Below are positions 16,844 through 25,360 of a stretch of 64,000 nt of DNA, in pieces. The first letter of the stretch is position 1; the number at the start of each line of letters is the position of its first letter. The notes beneath the pieces were generated by a model. That model worked only from the letters and a program-made list of their open reading frames with translations, had not been told where the DNA came from and did not search any database. The translations under genes were made by a program, and so were the position numbers. The stretch is from Nocardia lijiangensis NBRC 108240 (GTDB lineage: Bacteria; Actinomycetota; Actinomycetes; Mycobacteriales; Mycobacteriaceae), in NCBI RefSeq assembly GCF_001613045.1, contig NZ_BDBP01000024.1, positions 45,817-109,816 of the forward strand. Direction: 5' to 3'.

Positions 16844-18424
16844 TCAGTCCGTGCAGCGGGTCCCGTCCGCGGGCAGCACGCCGTCGTAGAGGTAGGCGAC
16901 TACGGCGGCGTCCACGCAGGCGGAACCGTTGTCGAAGGCGATGTGACCGTCGTGTTCGCTGATCACGAGCACGGCGTCGGCCAGGGTGGCGGCGACGTTC
17001 TCGGCGTCCTCGACCGGCGTGGCCAGGTCGCCGCTGTTGTTGAGCAGCAGGATGGGCGGCGCGCCCGCCGCGTCCACGCCCTCCGACTCCTGGGTCGGCC
17101 GCACCGGCCAGAACAGGCACAGCGGGGTGCTGAACACCCGGTTCGCGCCGAACAGCGGTGAGCGTGCGGCCGCCCATTCGGCCTCACGCGCCAGTTCCCC
17201 GAGAATCACGTCCTCGGGCTTCGACTGCCACCCGCTCGGGTCGTCGTTCAGGCATTCGACCGACCAGAACGCCGGATCGGACGAGCTGTAGCGGCCCCGT
17301 TCGCGGCCGACATACCGATCGGCCAGCTCGGCCAGTCCGGTGCCGTCGCCGCGCAGAGCGTCGGCGAACGCGCTCTCGAACCGCGGCCAGTAGCGCTCGT
17401 CGTAGGTCGCCTGGAAGATGCCGAGCAGTGCCAGATTGGAGCCGACCCGGCGGCCGTCGGAGGCCGGGATGGGCGCGGCGTCCACCCGAGCGATGAGATC
17501 TCGCAGCCGCTGCATGGCGGCTTCTGCGTCGTTGCCGACGGGACAGTCCGTGCGCTGCGCACACGCGTCGAGCATGGTGCGCACCAAGCGATCCCGCGGC
17601 GCGAGCTCACCGGGCGGTGGCGGTCCGTCGGGTGTGTCCGGCGAGTCCCACCGGTCGGTCGTCAGGCTCGGGTCGTCGATGGAATCCAGCACCATTCGCC
17701 CGACTCGATCCGGGAACTGCTCGGCATACAGCTGTCCGATCCGGGTGCCGTAGGAGAAGCCGAAGAAGTTCAGCTTCGCCTCGCCGAGCGCCGAGCGCAT
17801 GATGTCCATGTCGCGCACCACGGACTCGGTGCCGACGAACCCGAGCAAGTTTCCAGTGTTGCGCAGGCACGCGGTGGCGTAGCGGCGGTGCGCGTCGGCG
17901 ACGAGGCGACGGCCCGCCTCGTCGACCGGGGTGAAATCGGTGGCCAGGTAGTCGTCCATCGCGCGGTCGCTCAGGCACCGCACCGGTGCGGTGCGGCCGA
18001 CGCCCCGGGGGTCGAAACCGACCAGGTCGTAGCGGATGCGGAACTTGCGCAACCCGGTGTCCTCCGGGGCGAGCGCGGAAAGCACGTGCTCGTAACCGGA
18101 TTCGCCGGGGCCACCCGGGTTGACGGTGAGCACGCCGATGCGCTGGCCGGGATTGGTGGCGCGCAGGCGCACCAGCGGCATGGTGATGGCGGCGGCTTCC
18201 GGGTGGGCGTAATCGACCGGCACGCGGATCTCGCCGCAGTCGGCGTCCCTCGGCCAGCCGCAGGGCGCCCAGTCGACCCGCTGGGCCTCGTACTCGCGCA
18301 GCGTGGGCAGCGGACCGGGCGAGGGCTCCGCGCGACCGTCCACTCTCGACCCGATCGAGCAGCCCGAGATCAGCAATCCCACCACTGCCATCACGGTCAC
18401 CAGTCCGCACCGACTCGCCCGCAC
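16844..18424 (-). CDS. Secreted alpha/beta-hydrolase lipoprotein of the tripeptidyl-aminopeptidase family
   Basis: This 526-residue protein starts at GTG 18424, seven bases after an AGGGGG ribosome site; a longer upstream reading is Arg-rich and unlikely. The N-terminus is a lipoprotein signal ending in LLISGC. The hydrolase core shows NPGGPGESGY (oxyanion region), GFDPRGVGRTAPVRC, the nucleophile elbow FGFSYGTRIG, a late Asp in NNSGDLATPVEDA and the His in ISEHDGHIAF. This is the SlpD/SlpE or tripeptidyl aminopeptidase architecture with the C-terminal TAP-like domain, active outside the membrane on short peptides or esters. Paired cysteines fit an exported protein. The gene stands alone and is divergent from the PaaK-like gene. 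Confidence 0.87.
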   Translation of the reverse strand: MRASRCGLVTVMAVVGLLISGCSIGSRVDGRAEPSPGPLPTLREYEAQRVDWAPCGWPRDADCGEIRVPVDYAHPEAAAITMPLVRLRATNPGQRIGVLTVNPGGPGESGYEHVLSALAPEDTGLRKFRIRYDLVGFDPRGVGRTAPVRCLSDRAMDDYLATDFTPVDEAGRRLVADAHRRYATACLRNTGNLLGFVGTESVVRDMDIMRSALGEAKLNFFGFSYGTRIGQLYAEQFPDRVGRMVLDSIDDPSLTTDRWDSPDTPDGPPPPGELAPRDRLVRTMLDACAQRTDCPVGNDAEAAMQRLRDLIARVDAAPIPASDGRRVGSNLALLGIFQATYDERYWPRFESAFADALRGDGTGLAELADRYVGRERGRYSSSDPAFWSVECLNDDPSGWQSKPEDVILGELAREAEWAAARSPLFGANRVFSTPLCLFWPVRPTQESEGVDAAGAPPILLLNNSGDLATPVEDAENVAATLADAVLVISEHDGHIAFDNGSACVDAAVVAYLYDGVLPADGTRCTD

Positions 18425-18614
18425 TGCCGTCCCCCTAACCTTCGCGATGTCCTCCGGCGGACGTATCGCGCCGCGCCCGCGGAAAGTTCGCCGCGGGCCC
18501 ACTTCGAAGATAGCGAGAAAGCGGCGATCCGCGCGGATCTTCGCGCGCCGCAGTGCCCCGGCGGTACGTTGGACCCCGACGCAGGTTTCACCTCGCGGAA
18601 GGGCCACCTCGGAG

Positions 18615-20006
18615 ATGGATTCGGATCGGCAACAACGGCTCGTGGCGTTGTTCCAGCGGACGGCGGCGACCGTGCCCGCCTATCGCGACTTCCTCGACAG
18701 CCGCGGCGTCGATCCGGCCGCGGTCGTCGATGCCGCGGGATTCGCGCGAGTCCCGTTGATCACCAAGGAGAACTACCACCACCGCTATCCACTGCCGCAG
18801 CGCTGCCGCGACGGCGATCTCGGCGCCTGCGATCTGATCGCGGTGTCGTCCGGCTCGACGGGTACGCCCACCTTCTGGCCCCGTTCCGCCGCCGACGAAG
18901 CCGCCGCGACCCGACGCTTCGAACAGGTTCTCGTCCATGGCTTCGACGCGACCCACCGGCGCACCCTCGCCGTCGTGTGCTTCCCGCTCGGTACCTGGGT
19001 CGGCGGCCTGTACACGGTGTCCTGCCTGCGCGGGCTTGCCGCCGAACTGGCCATGACGATCGTGGCGCCCGGCAACAACAAGGCCGAGATCCTGCGCGTG
19101 GTACCGGAACTCGGTCCGCACTTCGATCAGGTCGCCCTGTTCGGGTATCCGCCCTTCCTCAAGGACGTCATCGACGCCGGCCTGCGCGAAGGCGTCGACT
19201 GGTCGCGCTTCGCGCTGAAACTGGTGTGCGCGGGCGAGGTGTTCAGCGAGCAGTGGCGCGATCTGATGGGCAAGCGCGCGGGCCTGGATCCGGTCCGCGA
19301 TGTCGCCGCGATGTACGGCACCGCCGACGGCGGGGTGCTCGGCAACGAGACCCCGCTCAGCGTGCGCATCCGGCGGTTCCTCGCCGAGCATCCCGTGGCG
19401 GCGCGAGAACTGTTCGGCGGTCAGCGGCTGCCGACCCTGCTGCAGTACAACCCGGCGGACCGCTTCTTCGAAACCGTCGACGGCACACTGGTGTTCACCG
19501 CCGATTCCGGTGTGCCGCTGATCCGCTATCACATCGCCGACGACGGCGGCGTCATCCCGCACGAGCGCCTGGTGGAGTTCTGCAAGGCGCACGGCTTCGA
19601 ACCGGAGGAGGAGACCGGCCCGGATCTGCCGTTCGTCTTCGTCTTCGGCCGCTCCCTGCACGCGGTCTCGGTCTTCGGCGCCAACGTCTTTCCTGAGACG
19701 GTGTCGCTCGGGCTGGAGCGCGCCGACATCAGCGACTGGGTCACCGGGAAGTTCGTGCTGGAAGCCTGGGAGGACGCCGACCGCAACCGGCTGCTGCGCA
19801 TCACGGTCGAACTCGGGCCCGACGAGCCGAGCACCGTCGAACGTACCCGCCTCGTCGCCGCCGCCATCCGCGACGAATTGCTCACGCACAACAGCGAATA
19901 CGCGAACTACGTGCCCGCAGAGCGCCACCTGCCGCACGTCGAGCTGCGCCCGTCCGGCGACCCGGACTACTTCCCGGTGGGAGTCAAGCACCGCTACACG
20001 CGGTGA
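18615..20006 (+). CDS. Adenylate-forming enzyme, phenylacetate-CoA-ligase-like (PaaK family)
   Basis: This 463-residue protein has the PaaK-type P-loop AVSSGSTGTPTFWPR, followed by a GGLYTVSC segment, FGYPPFL, AGEVFSEQWRD and the adenylate-binding AAMYGTADGG. A C-terminal EYANY...FPVGVKHRYTR ending replaces the usual GK(V/A)xR region. It should activate a carboxylic acid as acyl-adenylate, possibly then CoA ester. ATG 18615 is the best start, as the frame upstream is Arg/Pro-rich. No CoA-dependent partner, carrier protein or other pathway gene is adjacent, so the substrate cannot be named. Its stop overlaps the convergent SGNH gene by 13 bases. Confidence 0.82.
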   Translation: MDSDRQQRLVALFQRTAATVPAYRDFLDSRGVDPAAVVDAAGFARVPLITKENYHHRYPLPQRCRDGDLGACDLIAVSSGSTGTPTFWPRSAADEAAATRRFEQVLVHGFDATHRRTLAVVCFPLGTWVGGLYTVSCLRGLAAELAMTIVAPGNNKAEILRVVPELGPHFDQVALFGYPPFLKDVIDAGLREGVDWSRFALKLVCAGEVFSEQWRDLMGKRAGLDPVRDVAAMYGTADGGVLGNETPLSVRIRRFLAEHPVAARELFGGQRLPTLLQYNPADRFFETVDGTLVFTADSGVPLIRYHIADDGGVIPHERLVEFCKAHGFEPEEETGPDLPFVFVFGRSLHAVSVFGANVFPETVSLGLERADISDWVTGKFVLEAWEDADRNRLLRITVELGPDEPSTVERTRLVAAAIRDELLTHNSEYANYVPAERHLPHVELRPSGDPDYFPVGVKHRYTR

Positions 20007-20802
20007 GAGGACTCCGGCGTCTCCGTGCGGTCGCGAACCGGGAGCAGGTCGGGGCGTTTGGCGGTGCGGCCGTCACCGGACGACCGGCCGGTCAGCCGTC
20101 GACCCAGCCAGGGGCCGAGAAAGGTTGCCGCCCAGCGTAGTTCGTTCACCGTGGTGGACAGCGCGCCGCGGGCGGGCAGTGGCGGTTGCAGGGGTTCGGT
20201 CCAGCGGTCGTCGGCGCCGGGCAGCCGCAGGGCGTAGGCGAGGGCGTCGGCGATGCGCTGATGCCCGAGCGGGCCAGCGTGCAGCCGATCCGCGCTCCAC
20301 AGGCGGGGATCGGTGACGACGGCGTAGGGGGTCGTGTCGGCGACGATGACGCCGTGCCGTTCGGCGGAGGCGCGGATGCGTTGGTTGAGCGCGGCGACCC
20401 TGCCGCTGACCGGACGCGCCAGCGGGGTGATGCGCGCGGCGTCGGGGAAGGTCAGCGTGGCCACGACCGCGCCGTTGGCGGTGAGCGCAGCGAACATGGC
20501 GTCCAGCTGTCCCGCGACCTCGTCGGCGTCGAATCCGGGGCGCAGCAGGTCGTTGAACCCGGCGACCACGGTGGCCAGGTCCGGCCGCAGCGCCAGCGCG
20601 GCGTCGAGCTGTTCGGCGTGCACCTGTCGAGCCAGTTTGCCGCGCACGGCGAGGTTGGCGTAGCGCAGGTCCGGTTCGATCGCGGCGAGCCGTTCGGCGA
20701 GGCGGTCGGCCAGACCGCGCACGCCGATCCGGTCGTCACCGTCGCCAACGCCTTCGGTCTGGCTGTCGCCGAGCGCGACATATCGCGTGTAGGCGGTCAT
20801 GC
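19994..20802 (-). CDS. SGNH/GDSL-type esterase/lipase
   Basis: This 269-residue protein shows block I as YVALGDSQTEGVGD (nucleophile Ser), a Gly-containing block II, GFNDLLRPG as the Asn block III, and DRLHAGPLGHQRIA as block V with catalytic Asp and His. The start at ATG 20802 (MTAYTRYV) is preferred; an upstream in-frame ATG at 20863 would add about 20 residues with no family match. No signal peptide is seen. It likely deacylates an ester, possibly a lipid. Its promoter region is strikingly A+T rich (20840-20880). Confidence 0.87.
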
Positions 20803-21027
20803 GGCGCGCACCGTCGGGTGCGGGAGAGTGGCAAGCATCCATATAAAATATGAACCTACTCAATTATTTGTCTATACATGTGGTAGTCGTCACGGCGGCG
20901 GGACACCCCCCGCGTTGGCCGTCGGCAGGCAGAGTCGACAGCCCCACCCATCGGCGGCGGCTCGCTCAGAAGGCGGCTTGACTCGTTTCTGCTGTTCACG
21001 TCCGTACAGGGGAGGACACTTTCAGGG

Positions 21028-21198
21028 ATGAGTCGCAGATATCGGCCGCCGCCGAGCCTGTTCAGCCACTTCGAGGAACCGGGTGTCGCTTCGGTATCAG
21101 CCGACAAGGTGGTGACTTCGTACCGTCCGGTGTTCAGCAGCGCTGCATCGCGGGCGGCGGCGGCTGAGGCTGGTGGAACGGCCGGCGGTGAGCGGTGA
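21028..21198 (+). CDS. Possible small protein preceding the PatA-like gene
   Basis: A 56-codon frame (MSRRYRPPPSLFSHFEEP...) runs from ATG 21028 to a TGA that overlaps the GTG start of the acyltransferase by three bases (GTGA). A GGGGAGG purine run lies 12 bases upstream. The N-terminal half is not simple noise, but the C-terminal part (SSAASRAAAAEAGG) is low complexity. No family is recognised. The coupling and ribosome site make it a candidate small gene or a leader affecting acyltransferase translation. Confidence 0.4.
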   Translation: MSRRYRPPPSLFSHFEEPGVASVSADKVVTSYRPVFSSAASRAAAAEAGGTAGGER

Positions 21199-22100
21199 AC
21201 CCGAAGGCCCGCGCCTGGGATCTCGGGTACGCGGCCGGTTGGCGACTGGTGGGCGCCCTGCCGCAGCGTTGGGCGCTCGGCCTGTTCGGCACTGCGGCCG
21301 ATCACGCGGCCCGGGACGGTGGACCGGTCCAGCTGCGGCACAACCTGGCGCGGGTGCTGTCCGTCACACCGGCGCAGGTACCCGACGAGCTGATGCGCGC
21401 GAGCCTGCGCTCCTACGCTCGGTACTGGTGCGAAGCGTTCCGGCTGCCGTCGATGGACCCCGTCCGGCTGGCCGAGAGCGTCGAATCCGCCGCCACAGGG
21501 CTCGAGCACATCCACGAGGCGGTCGAGCGCGGACGCGGAGCGGTGCTGGCGTTGCCGCACAGCGGCAATTGGGATGTGGCGGGGGTCTGGCTGGTGCGGC
21601 GGGTGGGCTCACCGACCGTCGTGGCCGAGCGGCTGAAACCGGAATCGCTGTTTCGGCGCTTCGTCCGGTTCCGTGAACACCTGGGTTTCGAAATCGTCCC
21701 ACTCACCGGTGGTGCGAGTCCACCGTTCGAGCAGCTGGTCGCGCGGCTTCGGCAGGGACGGATAGTCGGGCTGCTCGGTGAACGCGACCTGACGGGAGCG
21801 GGCGTGCCGGTCACTTTCTTCGGGGAACCGGCCCGCATGCCTGCTGGTCCGGCCAGGCTGGCGATCGATACCGGTGCGCCGCTGCTGCCGGTGCACTGCT
21901 GGTTCACCCCCGGCGGCTGGGGATTTCACGTCGGCGAGCCGATCGACACCGCTCGCGGAGTGCAGCACACGACTCAGGCGCTGGCCGACCGGTTCGCCGC
22001 CGGTATCGCCGCGCACCCGGCCGACTGGCACATGCTGCAACCGGTGTGGACCGCCGACCGGCTCGCCCTCGGGCACGCTCGCAGCAACCCGTCACGCTGA
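21195..22100 (+). CDS. PatA-like phosphatidylinositol mannoside acyltransferase paralogue (HtrB/LpxL family)
   Basis: This 301-residue acyltransferase starts at GTG 21195. Recognisable family features are the N-terminal LGYAAGWRLVGALP amphipathic/membrane segment, the catalytic H-x4-D motif in LPHSGNWDVAG, the substrate-binding LLGERDLTGAGVPVTFFG (E-R-D-L-x-G), and a C-terminal HPADWHMLQPVW. In mycobacteria and relatives, PatA adds a fatty acyl group to phosphatidylinositol mannoside on the inner membrane face and lies beside pgsA and pimA. Those genes are absent here, so this is either an unlinked PatA or, more likely, a paralogue for another glycolipid. Confidence 0.85.
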   Translation: MNPKARAWDLGYAAGWRLVGALPQRWALGLFGTAADHAARDGGPVQLRHNLARVLSVTPAQVPDELMRASLRSYARYWCEAFRLPSMDPVRLAESVESAATGLEHIHEAVERGRGAVLALPHSGNWDVAGVWLVRRVGSPTVVAERLKPESLFRRFVRFREHLGFEIVPLTGGASPPFEQLVARLRQGRIVGLLGERDLTGAGVPVTFFGEPARMPAGPARLAIDTGAPLLPVHCWFTPGGWGFHVGEPIDTARGVQHTTQALADRFAAGIAAHPADWHMLQPVWTADRLALGHARSNPSR

Positions 22101-22185
22101 CCCGGCGGCCGAACCCCGCTCGCTGTCGCGCCTGGCGCGGGCCGCATGACCTCCCACCGCTACCGCTGAAAAGGGTTGCTCGCGG

Positions 22186-23322
22186 TCACAGATCGAGCTC
22201 CACATCGCTGATCGGATAGGCGACACAGGAGTGCGTGTAGTCGAACTGCGAATCGGAGAGGCGGAGTTTGGCTTCCTCCGCGGTGTGCACCCGACCCTTG
22301 ACGACGCGCACCCGGCACAGGCTGCATTCACCGGAGCGGCACGCTGCCTCGGGACGAAGGTTGTTGTCCTCCAAGGCGTCCAGCAGCGGTCGGTTGCGTG
22401 GCGTACGGAAGGAGACGTTGCCGACGGTGACGGTGACCTCGCCTGCCGGGTCCACCTCGGTGGGCCAATGCGGTTGGGCGGTGGGGTCGTTCGGTGCGCC
22501 GTTGGCCTCGAAGCGGATTCGCTTGCGCGGCTGGCCGAGCGTGGTCAACTGGGCGAGGGCGTAGGGGTAGAGGGCCTGCGGACCGCAGACGTAGACCATC
22601 CGGTTGTCGAGGGCGCCCGCGAGGAAGTGAATCGTCTCCGCGGTGAGAAAGCCGGTCGCGCCGGTCCAGTCGGCGTCCGGCTCCGCGACGACGTGGTCGA
22701 CGTCGATGCCGGGATGCGCGGCGGCGAGGGCGTCGAGCTCAGCATGAAAGATGACGTCGCCGGCGTCGCGGGAACCGTAGATCAAGTGGAAGGTGCGGTC
22801 CAGGCCCGCCTCGGCGATCTCGCGGATCATGCTCATGGCGGGCGCGACACCGGAACCGCCCGCAAGGAAGACCACATCGTTGCCGTGGAAGAGCGGATTG
22901 TAGTGAAAGGTGCCCATCGGTCCGGTGGTGGTGAGCAGCTGGCCGACCTGGACGGTGTCGATGAGCAGGTTACTGATGCGACCGCCCGGCACCCGGCGCA
23001 CGGTGAGGTCGTAGCGATCCAGCTGGGTGGGGCTCGACGAGATGGCGTACGGGCGGCTGGTGCCGTCGACGAAGAGGTTGACGTACTGACCTGCCAGAAA
23101 CGGTGGCAGCGCGGCCTGGTCGGAGGCCTGCAACCGGAACGTCTTGGTGCTGGCGGTCTCGTCGATGATCTCGGTGACGACCAGGTGCAGCCGCTTGGGG
23201 TGGTACGCGTCGACAGTGGCCCGAGTTTCGGCGAGGTGGTCGCGAGTGTCGGGGATGCGGGAGTCGATCTCGGCGAGGATCTCGGCCGCGCCGTCGAATC
23301 GTTCTGCGAGAGGGTGGGTCAT
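22186..23322 (-). CDS. Ferredoxin-NAD(P) reductase with C-terminal 2Fe-2S domain
   Basis: This 378-residue electron-transfer flavoprotein has an FAD-binding RPYAISSSPTQL motif, the NAD(P)-binding GGSGVAPAMSMIRE motif, VYVCGPQALYPYA, and a C-terminal plant-type 2Fe-2S domain with CRSGECSLC and a distal Cys in YTHSCVAYP. The N-terminal ~40 residues are extra helices. It would deliver electrons from NAD(P)H to an oxygenase or desaturase. It begins 15 bases after the stop of the FAD-dependent oxidoreductase upstream, and both belong to an operon with the NTF2-like gene. The likely partner is not an obvious oxygenase in the operon. Confidence 0.9.
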   Translation of the reverse strand: MTHPLAERFDGAAEILAEIDSRIPDTRDHLAETRATVDAYHPKRLHLVVTEIIDETASTKTFRLQASDQAALPPFLAGQYVNLFVDGTSRPYAISSSPTQLDRYDLTVRRVPGGRISNLLIDTVQVGQLLTTTGPMGTFHYNPLFHGNDVVFLAGGSGVAPAMSMIREIAEAGLDRTFHLIYGSRDAGDVIFHAELDALAAAHPGIDVDHVVAEPDADWTGATGFLTAETIHFLAGALDNRMVYVCGPQALYPYALAQLTTLGQPRKRIRFEANGAPNDPTAQPHWPTEVDPAGEVTVTVGNVSFRTPRNRPLLDALEDNNLRPEAACRSGECSLCRVRVVKGRVHTAEEAKLRLSDSQFDYTHSCVAYPISDVELDL

Positions 23323-23337
23323 CGGAATCCTCAGGGG

Positions 23338-24825
23338 TCAGGCGGCTTTGGTGCGCAGGAGACGGCGGGCGACGCGAGCGCCCGCTTCGAGAGTGGGTTG
23401 GAAGCCGCCGATTCCGGCCCAGGATCCGGCCAGGTGCAGTCCGGGAACATGGGTTCGGCGTTCGCTGTTGCGGAACAGCCAGCCTTCGGTGGAGTCCTGG
23501 TCGTAGCCGTAGATGGCGCCGCCCGGGTGGCCGAGGTAGCGCGTCATCGTCAGCGGTGTCGCGACGTCGACCTCTTCGATCGCGTCCCGGATGCCGGGGG
23601 TGATGTTCTCGCACAGGTCGAGCAGGGTTTCGGCGTAGGCGAATTTGGTGCGCGCGTACTCCGACGGTGCGACGTTCTTCCAGATGTCCGCGTATTGCAG
23701 TGTCATCAGGCTGATGTGGGTGGCACCGGAAGGCGCGAAGCCGATCGGCGCGACATCGTAGGAGCTGACGCAGATTCCGCGCGCGGGCTCGAACGAGCGC
23801 CACGCGTTGTAGGTGTGGTCGTCGTCGGTGTCCATGTTGACGAAGGTGGTGCTCGTGGTGAACCCGAGTTCGGCGGGGGAGGCGTCCAGGCCCATGTGCA
23901 GCACGAAGCCGGACACGCCGATTCGCCTGGTGGCCAAATCATCTCGCACAGCGGCCGGCACGTCGATGCCCTCGAGCATGCCGTAGGTGGTGGGTAGCGA
24001 GGCATTGGAGACCACATCGGTCGCGGTGACCTCGGTGCCGTCGTCCAGTCGCACGCCGAATGCCCGCCCGCCCGCGGTGAGGACGGCTTCGACGCCGGTG
24101 TTGAATCGCACTTCGCCGCCTGCGGCGAGGAAGGCGTCCAGGATGGCGGTGGACATGGCCTGCGAGCCGCCGCGCACATGCCACGGCTTGAACTCGAAGT
24201 AGGCGAACAACGTCAGCGCCAGATCCTGGAACCGCAGTTTCGACGGCGGCTGCCCGAGGTAGGTCCAGTACATGCCGAGCGCGGCCTTGATGCGGTCGTC
24301 GTCGAAGTACTCGTCGAGCACATCCTTCAGCGGCCGCAGACCGTACTTGAACAGCATCGGGTCGATCTGCTCGACCGGCATGCCGCGCATGGCGGCGATC
24401 TGCCAGAAGGACACCTGCTTGAGCAGTTCGAAGAACTTCGCCGCCCGATCGCGGTTGCCGGGGAACTCGGCCTCGATGGCGTCGATGGCGGCATCCCAAT
24501 CGGCGGGCAGGGTCAGATCCAGCTGCCCGGGAATCACCGCGCGGTAGAGGTCGTGCTCCTGCACGAACTCCAGCTTGTCGGCGATGCCCAGCTGCTGGAA
24601 CAAGCCCTCGCGCAACGAGATCGGCTGTCCGTCCACGCCGACGCCGGACAGCTGGTGCAGCGCCACCTCGAACTCGAACCGGCCGCGGCGGAACGACGTG
24701 CCGCAGCCGCCGGGAACGTTGTGACGTTCCAGCAGCAGGGTGCGCGCACCGGCGCGCTGCAGCGTCGCCGCGGCGGTCAGGCCCGCATTGCCCGCGCCGA
24801 TGACGATGGCGTCGTAGTCGCTCAT
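23338..24825 (-). CDS. FAD-dependent oxidoreductase of the phytoene desaturase/isomerase (CrtI-like) family
   Basis: This 495-residue protein opens with the dinucleotide-binding fingerprint VIGAGNAGLTAAATLQRAG and LLERHNVPGGCGTSFRRG, and ends with PGLHLAGSWAGIGGFQPTLEAGARVARRLL. The C-terminal motif is that of the CrtI/carotenoid isomerase-like amine-oxidase group, so it probably oxidises or isomerises a lipophilic polyene, steroid or terpenoid. There is no carotenoid cluster beside it. It overlaps the NTF2-like stop by four bases and lies 15 bases before the ferredoxin reductase, so a three-gene operon is nearly certain. The control is likely by the divergent PadR protein. Confidence 0.85.
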   Translation of the reverse strand: MSDYDAIVIGAGNAGLTAAATLQRAGARTLLLERHNVPGGCGTSFRRGRFEFEVALHQLSGVGVDGQPISLREGLFQQLGIADKLEFVQEHDLYRAVIPGQLDLTLPADWDAAIDAIEAEFPGNRDRAAKFFELLKQVSFWQIAAMRGMPVEQIDPMLFKYGLRPLKDVLDEYFDDDRIKAALGMYWTYLGQPPSKLRFQDLALTLFAYFEFKPWHVRGGSQAMSTAILDAFLAAGGEVRFNTGVEAVLTAGGRAFGVRLDDGTEVTATDVVSNASLPTTYGMLEGIDVPAAVRDDLATRRIGVSGFVLHMGLDASPAELGFTTSTTFVNMDTDDDHTYNAWRSFEPARGICVSSYDVAPIGFAPSGATHISLMTLQYADIWKNVAPSEYARTKFAYAETLLDLCENITPGIRDAIEEVDVATPLTMTRYLGHPGGAIYGYDQDSTEGWLFRNSERRTHVPGLHLAGSWAGIGGFQPTLEAGARVARRLLRTKAA

Positions 24826-25238
24826 GCGCCGGTCGCCTCTCGCTCGAGCTGCGCGGTGGCTTCGGCCTTGATGCGCTCGAACTGCTCACCCATCCGCGCG
24901 GCCAGGGCCTGCGCGGCGGAGAGCGGGCGCACCATGACCATGAACTCGTCGATCTTGCCGTTCTCGTCGAAGTGCAGGAAATCGCAGCCGGTCAGCTGCT
25001 TGCCGTCGACGGTGGCCTCGAACACGAGCGCGTGGTCTCGGCCGTTCGCGTCGGCGATCTCGCGCACGTAGTGGAAGTCCTCGAAAACGCGGATCACCGC
25101 GCGCAGGATGGCCGCGGTGATCGCCTTGCCCGGATACGGCTTGAACGCCACCGGACTGGTGAACACCACATTGTCTGCCAGCAGTGCCTCGATGGCGGCC
25201 TCGTCGTGAGCCTCCACGGCTGCTCGGAAGGGATGCAT
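24822..25238 (-). CDS. NTF2-like protein, first gene of the redox operon
   Basis: This 138-residue SnoaL/NTF2-fold protein starts with MHPFRAAVEAHDEAAIEALLADN and carries FTSPVAFKPYPGKAI, FEATVDGKQLTGCDFLHFDENGKIDEFMVMVRPL, all typical of the polyketide-cyclase-like family. The C-terminus continues as a charged helix (EQFERIKAEATAQLERE). Its ATG is behind GAGGTGG. The stop overlaps the next start by four bases. Family members include isomerases and cyclases, which would suit a neighbour of a desaturase/isomerase. Confidence 0.85.
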   Translation of the reverse strand: MHPFRAAVEAHDEAAIEALLADNVVFTSPVAFKPYPGKAITAAILRAVIRVFEDFHYVREIADANGRDHALVFEATVDGKQLTGCDFLHFDENGKIDEFMVMVRPLSAAQALAARMGEQFERIKAEATAQLEREATGA

Positions 25239-25253
25239 GTTCCACCTCTCATG

Positions 25254-25267
25254 GTCAATTAATTGAC
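25254..25267. promoter_or_regulatory. Perfect palindrome, probable PadR operator
   Basis: The 14-bp perfect palindrome GTCAATTAATTGAC lies 16 bases upstream of the redox-operon start at 25238, in the divergent promoter shared with the PadR gene. A second inverted repeat, ATTATT-TG-AATAAT at 25323-25336, sits 25 bases before the PadR start. Both are far richer in A+T than the surrounding DNA. An operator role is inferred. Confidence 0.65.
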
Positions 25268-25360
25268 TATACGACTTGAACCGTATCCGGCTCGCTTGGG
25301 CATGTCCAGGTGGAAACGGACAATTATTTGAATAATCTCGATGACTGGTAGTCTGAGTCG

